DNA of 64,000 bases from JAAFIP01 sp031367325 (GTDB lineage Bacteria > Pseudomonadota > Gammaproteobacteria > Burkholderiales > Burkholderiaceae_C), in the NCBI GenBank assembly GCA_031367325.1, contig JANLPQ010000034.1:1-64000 (forward strand), given 5' to 3'. The translations under genes were made by a program, and so were the position numbers. Below the pieces are notes generated by a model. It saw only the letters and a list, made by a program, of their open reading frames with translations, did no database searches and was not told the origin of the DNA. Shown here in pieces: positions 57,805-64,000 of this stretch (position 1 is the stretch's first letter; every line of letters begins with the position of its first letter).

Positions 57805-58588
57805 AGCCTTGGGTCAAAAAGTCGCTTTGTGGATAAGTTTTTTCAATGATTCGTTTCGTGTCGTCTCGCAACTGCGTCATACCCAACGCATCATATGACT
57901 TGTACACGATGTAGGTAGCCTCTTCAAGGGCTGGCACGTCGCGGTAGTCAGTAATAGCAGTTTGCGCCCGGTTGAGCGCCGCCACATAAGCGCCGCGTGA
58001 GTAGTAGTACCGTGCCACGTGAACTTCAGATTCCGCCAGCGAATTGACGGTGTAGCCCATTCGCAGTGTGGCGTCAGGCGTGTATCGTGAGTCTGGAAAA
58101 CGAGTCACCAACTCTCTGAATGACTCAAAGGATTCTTTAGCCGCTTTTTGGTCACGTTCGGATAAGTCCTGGCGTATCAAGCTGCCAAACAGCCCCAAGT
58201 TGTCATTGAAATTAACCAGCCCTTTGAGGTAAAAGGCATAGTCTAGCGCCGGGCTGGCAGGGTGCAATTTGATGAAACGGTCAAGTGTGGCTAACGCCTG
58301 GGCTTGCTCGCCAGCTTTGTAATGCGCATAGGCCTTTTCAAGCTGAGCTTGCTGGGCTAACGTCGTGCCCGCAGCTCGGCCCTCGAGTTTTTCAAACAAG
58401 ACAATGGCTTTGTCATACGCACCGGAGCGTGATTCATCCTTGGCTTCCGAGTAAATTTTATTGGGGCTCCAGGTACCCGTTGGGTCGATTGGTTTGGTTG
58501 AGCAACCGGCAAGAAGGAATGCGGCAACCAAAACCAGCGCCGCACCGGATGAAACATTCATAACGACCGATAATTTGTTGTGCAACAT
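57767..58588 (-). CDS. bamD: Outer membrane assembly lipoprotein BamD
   Basis: 273 residues from MLHNKLSVVM (GAGG upstream); a TTG five codons earlier is rejected. The lipoprotein signal ends VLVAAFLLAGC, followed by TPR repeats at about 45-240 (YSEAKDESRSGAYDKAIVLF, LEKAYAHYKAGEQAQALATL, VARYYYSRGAYVAALNRAQT). It is an essential scaffold of the BAM complex on the periplasmic face of the outer membrane. It is divergent from rluD with 54 nt between starts, as in most proteobacteria. Confidence 0.96.
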   Translation of the reverse strand: MLHNKLSVVMNVSSGAALVLVAAFLLAGCSTKPIDPTGTWSPNKIYSEAKDESRSGAYDKAIVLFEKLEGRAAGTTLAQQAQLEKAYAHYKAGEQAQALATLDRFIKLHPASPALDYAFYLKGLVNFNDNLGLFGSLIRQDLSERDQKAAKESFESFRELVTRFPDSRYTPDATLRMGYTVNSLAESEVHVARYYYSRGAYVAALNRAQTAITDYRDVPALEEATYIVYKSYDALGMTQLRDDTKRIIEKTYPQSDFLTQGFRKANRPWYQLW

Positions 58589-58642
58589 GGTGATAAACCT
58601 CAAAGGGTAGGGCGCTTGATGCCTGAGAAATGAATTATATCG

Positions 58643-59656
58643 ATGGAAAACTTAAGCGAATCTGCCTCGGGGCACGGCATGCTGGACAACGAGTTTGCGA
58701 CTGAACTGCCAGACGTTGAACTACGGGAGGTGAGCGTGCCCGTAGGTGGTCATGGCGAACGCCTTGATAAAGTTCTGGCGTCGATGGTGCCGGAGTTCTC
58801 ACGCAGCTACCTTCAGCAATTGATTGCTTCAAATGCAGTTATGCACAACGGGTCGGTGCAGGTCAAAGCGTCCGCAAGGCTCAAGGCAGGCGATGCGTTA
58901 ACCATTGAGCTAAGGCCAACCGCTCAAAGCCAGGCTTTCAAGCCCGAAACCATGGCACTGAATATTATTTACGAGGACGAATGGCTGCTGGTGATCAACA
59001 AGCCCGCCGGTCTGGTGGTTCACCCCGCGCCGGGAAACTGGAGCGGCACGCTGCTCAATGGCTTGTTGGCCCGTGACATCCACGCCTGCCAGCTGCCGCG
59101 TGCAGGTATCGTGCATCGGCTTGACAAAGATACCAGCGGCTTGATGGTCGTGGCCCGCACCCGGCAAACCATGGACCGCTTGGTGCACCTGATCGCTGAG
59201 CGCAGCGTTAGCAGGCAGTACATAGCGCTCGCCCATAAGGCGTGGCAAGGTGCAAAAATGCGCCAGGTTGAGTTTGCAATCGGCCGTGATCCTCGCAACC
59301 GCTTGCGGATGGCGGTTGTTGACCTGGACCGGAATGCAGGCAAGAGCGCTACAACAGAGTTCAGTCTGCTGCAAAACGGGCTGAATCACTGTTTGGTGCA
59401 TTGCAAGCTTCACACTGGTCGCACTCACCAGATTCGGGTTCACATGGCGGCAATTGGGCACTGTTTGGTGGGCGATGAGGTGTACGGCGGTGTGCCTGCT
59501 GGCGGCTTGACGCGCCAGGCGCTGCACGCCTGTCGATTGGCTTTTGCACACCCCATGACCGGGGCGAAGTTGGTCTTTAACTGCGAGCTGCCCCAAGATC
59601 TGTCTGCTGCAATCGAGCAGGTAGGCCTCAGTTACAATGAAATCCAGCGGAACTAG
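58643..59656 (+). CDS. rluD: 23S rRNA pseudouridine synthase RluD
   Basis: 337 residues. An S4 domain at about 35-85 (ERLDKVLASMVPEFSRSYLQ, IASNAVMHNGSVQVKASARL) is followed by the RluA-family catalytic core with the essential Asp in GIVHRLDKDTSGLMVVARTR and LVHCKLHTGRTHQIRVHMAA. RluD modifies helix 69 of 23S rRNA (U1911, 1915 and 1917 in E. coli). Paired divergently with bamD. Confidence 0.95.
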   Translation: MENLSESASGHGMLDNEFATELPDVELREVSVPVGGHGERLDKVLASMVPEFSRSYLQQLIASNAVMHNGSVQVKASARLKAGDALTIELRPTAQSQAFKPETMALNIIYEDEWLLVINKPAGLVVHPAPGNWSGTLLNGLLARDIHACQLPRAGIVHRLDKDTSGLMVVARTRQTMDRLVHLIAERSVSRQYIALAHKAWQGAKMRQVEFAIGRDPRNRLRMAVVDLDRNAGKSATTEFSLLQNGLNHCLVHCKLHTGRTHQIRVHMAAIGHCLVGDEVYGGVPAGGLTRQALHACRLAFAHPMTGAKLVFNCELPQDLSAAIEQVGLSYNEIQRN

Positions 59657-59767
59657 GATGTCTGTAGACTGGCAAATACAGTCCAAATATTTTTTTTCAG
59701 CCACTTTAGGCTCTTCAAAGCCGTGCAGAAGCTTTATCACCGAATCCCTCGGAACTCACAACAAATT

Positions 59768-60367
59768 ATGAAAACGGTGGATGCAAAACGCGTCCTCGAA
59801 ACAGCCCTCATTTGCGCGCAGCAGCCTTTGCCGCTGAAGGAAATGGGCGTTTTGTTTAATGGGGCGTTGACTTTAGACAGCATCAAGCTCGCGCTTGAAG
59901 ATTTGCAGAGCGATTGGTCTACACGCGGGGTAGAGCTTGTGCTGGTGGCAACTGGCTGGCGTTTCCAAAGCCGCCCGCAGATGCGTGAATACCTTGATCG
60001 CCTGCACCCTGAAAAGCCGCCACGCTACACCCGTGCGACGCTTGAGACGCTGGCCATCATTGCCTACCGCCAACCGGTGACGCGCGGCGATATGGAAGAC
60101 ATCCGCGGGGTGACCATCAACAGTTTGATCCTCAAGCAGCTTGAAGATCGGGGCTGGGTTGACGTGATCGGTCACAGAGAAACTGTAGGCAGACCGGCGT
60201 TGTACGCCACAACGAAACTTTTTCTCGATGACCTTGGTGTTGCTTCCTTAGACGAGTTACCCGCCATGGAAAACGGCGCTGAGCCAACTGATATGTTGTC
60301 GCAAATTGAATTTGGGCTGACCGCTACCGAAACAGACGTGCCCGTCGCCCTTATGCCAAACCAGTGA
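59768..60367 (+). CDS. scpB: Segregation and condensation protein B
   Basis: 199 residues starting MKTVDAKRVLETALICAQQP; GTG 59723 would add 15 residues. Two winged-helix domains: LKLALEDLQSDWSTRGVELV-type first domain, then PPRYTRATLETLAIIAYRQP and VTRGDMEDIRGVTINSLILK, RGWVDVIGHRETVGRPALYA. ScpB clamps the SMC-ScpA complex in chromosome segregation. A short acidic tail follows. scpA and smc are not in this window. rluB begins 10 nt later, a common pairing. Confidence 0.93.
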   Translation: MKTVDAKRVLETALICAQQPLPLKEMGVLFNGALTLDSIKLALEDLQSDWSTRGVELVLVATGWRFQSRPQMREYLDRLHPEKPPRYTRATLETLAIIAYRQPVTRGDMEDIRGVTINSLILKQLEDRGWVDVIGHRETVGRPALYATTKLFLDDLGVASLDELPAMENGAEPTDMLSQIEFGLTATETDVPVALMPNQ

Positions 60368-60377
60368 GTCGTGCAAT

Positions 60378-61583
60378 ATGAGTTCACCAGATACTGACGA
60401 TAACCAAGCCGCATCACTGCCTGTTGCTCTGACAGCCTTTGACGCAGTTGTCAGCGGCCAGTTTGACGCGGATGAAATTGACCCGGGGGTCGCACTTGCA
60501 AAGCGCGTTCTTGCACCGCAGCCCGAGTCTCCAAAGCTTCACAAAGTTCTAGCCCAGGCAGGCCTCGGCTCGCGCCTAGAGATGGAGCAACTCATTTTGC
60601 AAGGACGCATTTCAGTTAACTCCGAACCCGCTCACATTGGCCAACGGGTGCAGTTTGGCGATAACGTCAAGATCAATGGCAGACCCATTCGCGTGCGCAT
60701 TGACCCACCGCCGCCGCGTGTGATCGCTTATCACAAACCGGCTGGTGAGGTGGTTACGCATGATGACCCGCAAAATCGACCGACTGTGTTTAGGCGCTTG
60801 CCCAAGCTTTTCCAGGGCAAATGGCAATCTGTGGGTCGGCTTGACCTGAACACCGAGGGCTTGCTGCTGCTGACCAGCTCAGGCGAGTTGGCAAATCGAC
60901 TTATGCATCCAAGGTTCGGGCTGGAGCGAGAGTACGCAGTGCGCGTGCTGGGAGCTTTAAGCAACGAAGAAAAGAAGCGGCTGCTCGATGGCGTGACACT
61001 CGATGATGGGCAAGCGCAATTCACAACCCTTGAAGCAGGCGGCGGGGAGGGCGCTAACTGCTGGTACAAGGTCACCTTGTCGGAAGGACGCAACCGAGAG
61101 GTTAGGCGCATGTTTGAGGCTGTCGGCCATGCGGTGAGTCGCCTTATCCGTATCAGGTACGGCGCGATGGTGTTACCCCGGGGTCTTAAGCGCGGTGCGT
61201 TTGTCGAACTTGAAGAGCGCGACATCTGGGCATTAACCAGTGCGGCTGAAAAATCAGAGCAACACCATCATGCAGATAATGTCGGCGGAATCCAGCAAGA
61301 CGACATCAAGCGTGCTGCGCCCAAAGACAAGCGACCAAATCGTGCCGCACCCGGGCGCTCACAAAACGCACCCGGCCAAACACGGCGTGACGACAATGAC
61401 GCGAATCGCAAGCAAGGCGTGTCCCAGCCTGATCCCATGAAAACTTCCTTTGGCTACATTGGGGCTGACACCTTAACCCGCCAGCGTGATACCCAAAATC
61501 AACGGCGTTTAGGCAGTGGTAGCCCTGGCGGCGCAAACCGCAATGGCAATCGGGGCGGCCGAGGTGGCGTCGGAAATCGCTAG
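60378..61583 (+). CDS. rluB: 23S rRNA pseudouridine synthase B with long disordered tail
   Basis: 401 residues. After an acidic N-terminal stretch (1-50), the S4 domain (KLHKVLAQAGLGSRLEMEQL, GRISVNSEPAHIGQRV) and RsuA/RluB catalytic domain follow: VIAYHKPAGEVVTHDDPQNR, catalytic Asp in GRLDLNTEGLLLLTSSGELA, EGRNREVRRMFEAVGHAVSR. From about 295 the chain is low-complexity, basic and Gly/Asn/Arg/Gln-rich (PGGANRNGNRGGRGGVGNR at the end), as in many betaproteobacterial RluB proteins. The tail probably contacts RNA. Confidence 0.94.
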   Translation: MSSPDTDDNQAASLPVALTAFDAVVSGQFDADEIDPGVALAKRVLAPQPESPKLHKVLAQAGLGSRLEMEQLILQGRISVNSEPAHIGQRVQFGDNVKINGRPIRVRIDPPPPRVIAYHKPAGEVVTHDDPQNRPTVFRRLPKLFQGKWQSVGRLDLNTEGLLLLTSSGELANRLMHPRFGLEREYAVRVLGALSNEEKKRLLDGVTLDDGQAQFTTLEAGGGEGANCWYKVTLSEGRNREVRRMFEAVGHAVSRLIRIRYGAMVLPRGLKRGAFVELEERDIWALTSAAEKSEQHHHADNVGGIQQDDIKRAAPKDKRPNRAAPGRSQNAPGQTRRDDNDANRKQGVSQPDPMKTSFGYIGADTLTRQRDTQNQRRLGSGSPGGANRNGNRGGRGGVGNR

Positions 61584-61692
61584 GAGTCCGGGCGGCCGTT
61601 AGGGCTTTGGTGTTTGGCGGCGGGCTAGCGGGTTAAACTCAGAGGCTGTATTTGCTTTGAATATTTCATAAAATTTGCTCCAAGGAAAACCC

Positions 61693-62118
61693 ATGTCTAT
61701 CGAACGCACACTCTCCATCATTAAGCCTGACGCCGTCGCAAAAAACGTCATTGGTCAGATTTACGCCCGCTTTGAAGCTGCCGGGCTGAAGGTCGTTGCG
61801 GCCAGGCTGGCGCACCTGTCGCGTGGCGAAGCCGAAGCCTTTTATGGCGTTCATAAAGATCGTCCTTTTTTCAAAGATCTGGTCAGCTTCATGATTTCTG
61901 GCCCAGTGATGATCCAGGCTTTGGAAGGCGAAAATGCGATTTTAAAAAACCGTGATTTGATGGGTGCTACCGACCCTAAGAAAGCCGCTGCTGGCACCAT
62001 TCGTGCTGATTTTGCTGAAAGCATTGATGCCAATGCGGTTCATGGCTCGGACGCTGTTGAAACCGCGCAGGTTGAAATTGCCTTCTTTTTTCCCGGCATG
62101 AATATTTACTCGCGCTGA
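61693..62118 (+). CDS. ndk: Nucleoside diphosphate kinase
   Basis: 141 residues from MSIERTLSIIKPDAVAKNVI; six upstream codons are dropped because AAGGA lies just before this ATG. The catalytic phospho-His is in ADFAESIDANAVHGSDAVET (NxxHGSD). It balances NTP pools. It lies 29 nt upstream of rlmN, the usual ndk-rlmN order. Confidence 0.98.
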   Translation: MSIERTLSIIKPDAVAKNVIGQIYARFEAAGLKVVAARLAHLSRGEAEAFYGVHKDRPFFKDLVSFMISGPVMIQALEGENAILKNRDLMGATDPKKAAAGTIRADFAESIDANAVHGSDAVETAQVEIAFFFPGMNIYSR

Positions 62119-62147
62119 ACGCCAGCGTTACATAAGAAAAGTCACCA

Positions 62148-63296
62148 GTGACTACCAACCTTCTTGATTTCGACCTGGAAGGCTTGGTTGTATTTTGTGA
62201 AAAGCTTGGAGAAAAAAGCTTTCGCGCGACTCAGCTTTTCCGCTGGATCCATCAGAAGGGCGCGGCAGATTTCGACCAAATGACAGATCTAGCCAAATCC
62301 CTTCGCGAAAAATTACCAACTGCTGCGCGAATCGAAGGTCCTCGTTTAGTGTCCCGACACAACTCTGCTGACGGCACCGTCAAGTGGTTGTTTGACGTTG
62401 GTGCAGGGGATGTGATTGAAACAGTGTTTATTCCCGAGTCTGATCGCGGAACGCTTTGCATTTCTTCCCAAGCGGGTTGCGCAGTTGGGTGTCGCTTTTG
62501 TTCAACGGGACATCAGGGCTTTAGCAGAAACCTCACCACAGCTGAAATTTTGATGCAGCTGTGGTTTGCTGAGCACACTCTTAGAAAAGAAACACAAACC
62601 GATCAACGTGTCATTTCTAACGTTGTCATGATGGGCATGGGTGAGCCGCTACAAAATTACTCGCAATTGTTGCCAGCACTTCGCGTAATGTTGGACGATC
62701 ATGGGTATGGTTTGTCTAGACGCCGCGTCACGGTGTCAACATCCGGCGTTGTACCCATGATTGATCGTTTAGGCCAAGATTGCCCGGTGGCATTAGCAGT
62801 TTCGTTGCACGCCCCGCATGATGCTCTGCGCAGCGATTTGGTGCCGCTGAATAAAAAGTATCCCATTGAGGAGTTGCTGCAGGCTTGCGCGCGTTACCAA
62901 ACGCTGGCGCCTCGTGACTTCATTACTTTTGAATACTGCATGTTAGATGGCGTCAATGACCAACCCGAGCACGCTCGACAGTTGATTGCCTTGATGCACA
63001 AACATGCTGCAAGCGGCTTGTCTGCCAAACTCAATTTGATTCCTTTTAATCCATTTCCGGCCTCTGGCCTAAAGCGCTCTGCGCAACCAGTGGTCACTGC
63101 GTTTTCTAAACTCTTGCTTGAATCGGGCATCGTGACCACGGTCCGAAAAACACGCGGCGATGATATTGACGCGGCCTGCGGGCAGCTGGCCGGTGATGTT
63201 CAAGACCGTACTGGCGCAAAGCAGCGCATGGTGTCTCGGCGCCAAGGTATGCTTGGCAACATCAAGGTCGTTGTGGCCGATGGAGTAAGCCCATGA
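62148..63296 (+). CDS. rlmN: Dual-specificity RNA (23S A2503 / tRNA A37) methyltransferase RlmN
   Basis: 382 residues, start GTG at 62148. Radical SAM Cys triad at about 111, 115 and 118 in SQAGCAVGCRFCSTGHQG. NVVMMGMGEPLQNY is the SAM-binding GEP motif, with VTVSTSGVVPMIDRLG and VALAVSLHAPHD. The C-terminal methyl-accepting Cys is in GDDIDAACGQLAGD (about 344). It methylates C2 of adenine. The stop overlaps the next start (ATGA at 63293). Confidence 0.97.
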   Translation: MTTNLLDFDLEGLVVFCEKLGEKSFRATQLFRWIHQKGAADFDQMTDLAKSLREKLPTAARIEGPRLVSRHNSADGTVKWLFDVGAGDVIETVFIPESDRGTLCISSQAGCAVGCRFCSTGHQGFSRNLTTAEILMQLWFAEHTLRKETQTDQRVISNVVMMGMGEPLQNYSQLLPALRVMLDDHGYGLSRRRVTVSTSGVVPMIDRLGQDCPVALAVSLHAPHDALRSDLVPLNKKYPIEELLQACARYQTLAPRDFITFEYCMLDGVNDQPEHARQLIALMHKHAASGLSAKLNLIPFNPFPASGLKRSAQPVVTAFSKLLLESGIVTTVRKTRGDDIDAACGQLAGDVQDRTGAKQRMVSRRQGMLGNIKVVVADGVSP

Positions 63297-64000
63297 AGTT
63301 CTTTAGCACTGCTGTAGCTGCCCGGATCTTCGCGTTTTCCGGTGTCATTTGGCTCGTCGGTTGCGCTGGTACGCAAGGCGTATCAGGCAGCAGCACCAAC
63401 AGGGTCGACTTAGTGACGGATTCGGACGAGCCAGAAAGCCGACGCCGAGCCCGCCTTCGGCTTGAGCTGGCCAGCGGTTACTTTGAGCAGGGTCAAATCA
63501 ACGTTGCTCTTGATGAGCTCAAACAGGCCTTGGTTGTTGACCCCGCGTACGTTGATGCCTACAACTTGCGTGGTCTCGTTTACATGCGGTTAAACGACGC
63601 GCCGTTGGCTGAAGACAGCTTTAAAAGAGCCCTGGCCTTGAACCCACGCGAAGCTGGGGTGGCGCACAACTACGGCTGGTTTTTATGTCAGCAAGCACGC
63701 TACCCAGAATCTTTTCGAATGTTTGAGCAGGCAATCGCCAACCCGGCCTATTCGAGCCCAGCAAAGAGCCTGATGACCCAGGGTATCTGCCAGGTGCGAG
63801 CTGGGCAGCGCACGCAGGCTGAGCAAAGTCTTACCCGGTCTTACGAGCTGGATGCTGGCAATCCCGTGACGGGGTACAACCTGTCCAGCCTCTTGTTTGA
63901 ACGTGGCGAACTGGTGCGATCGCAGTTTTATATTCGGCGGTTGAACAACAGTGAATTGGCCAACGCTGAAACCCTTTGGCTAGGTATCAAGATTGAGCAG
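63293..64000 (+). CDS. pilF: Type IV pilus biogenesis/stability lipoprotein PilF (PilW), partial
   Basis: 236 residues are visible; the C-terminus lies beyond the window. The N-terminal segment MKFFSTAVAARIFAFSGVIW LVGC is a lipoprotein signal (lipobox L-V-G-C). TPR repeats follow: RLELASGYFEQGQINVALDE, AYNLRGLVYMRLNDAPLAED, VAHNYGWFLCQQARYPESFR, PVTGYNLSSLLFERGELVRS. Family role: pilotin for secretin PilQ in type IV pili. The gene overlaps the rlmN stop by 4 nt; ndk-rlmN-pilF is a conserved order. Confidence 0.92.
   Translation, partial: MKFFSTAVAARIFAFSGVIWLVGCAGTQGVSGSSTNRVDLVTDSDEPESRRRARLRLELASGYFEQGQINVALDELKQALVVDPAYVDAYNLRGLVYMRLNDAPLAEDSFKRALALNPREAGVAHNYGWFLCQQARYPESFRMFEQAIANPAYSSPAKSLMTQGICQVRAGQRTQAEQSLTRSYELDAGNPVTGYNLSSLLFERGELVRSQFYIRRLNNSELANAETLWLGIKIEQ

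Noticed and set aside
54100..64000. Impression that gene style changes and dispersed repeats are absent in the last 10 kb
   Set aside because: I cannot compute codon usage here, and the sample is small. Gene order is normal for the lineage, so there is no basis to claim a junction.

Overview
This window is chromosomal DNA of a betaproteobacterium, most likely order Burkholderiales, family Comamonadaceae. The basis is gene content, gene order and protein style: uvrC-pgsA, hupB-tRNA-Val-ppiD, odhA-odhB-lpd-zapE, bamD/rluD, and scpB-rluB-ndk-rlmN-pilF. It also carries a dispersed short repeat with the core CCTGCTCAAGCAGCTAT, of a kind I associate with this family. Gene density is high and operons are compact. 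I see no rRNA operon, prophage, CRISPR array or intact insertion sequence.

Layout. 1-4.6 kb holds a probable sulfonate or sulfosugar (possibly sulfoquinovose) desulfonation cluster: flavin reductase, aldo-keto reductase and SsuD-like monooxygenase on the minus strand, then a divergent GntR/UTRA regulator and a Gfo/Idh-family oxidoreductase. 4.7-12 kb has clpB with a likely heat-shock promoter, a small membrane protein, an MFS transporter, a bactofilin and a ThDP-dependent acetolactate-synthase-like enzyme. 12-14.5 kb is a repeat-rich scar zone around a succinate-semialdehyde-type dehydrogenase. 14.5-16.6 kb has two small conserved proteins and an SPFH/NfeD membrane pair. 16.8-19.1 kb is an Orn/Lys/Arg decarboxylase.

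19.3-25 kb is a complete dipeptide ABC transporter (dppABCDF). DUF3422 and fabI follow on the minus strand, and then a second complete peptide importer, yejABEF (27.3-33.0 kb). Next come a TadA-haloalkane-dehalogenase fusion, uvrC, a TonB-like lipoprotein, pgsA, an EamA transporter and a beta-propeller lipoprotein. 40.3-43.3 kb has a LysR regulator divergent from a fluoroacetate-dehalogenase-type hydrolase, followed by a tartrate/D-malate dehydrogenase.

43.5-54.1 kb is core: hupB, tRNA-Val, ppiD, tRNA-His (minus strand), then the 2-oxoglutarate dehydrogenase operon. That operon is interrupted by an AT-rich lipoprotein gene and carries two large CGCGAAGGA-type hairpins. 54.1-64 kb is housekeeping: a PP2C phosphatase, a DinG-type helicase, bamD, rluD, scpB, rluB, ndk, rlmN and a partial pilF.

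Most noteworthy are: (1) in-frame colonisation of yejF, uvrC and odhB by dispersed repeats, with the stop codon the repeat would introduce into odhB replaced by CAA; (2) the sulfosugar-type cluster with an adjacent Gfo/Idh enzyme that could be an NAD-dependent glycosidase; and (3) the TadA-haloalkane dehalogenase fusion. All calls are by reading the sequence; no database search was run.
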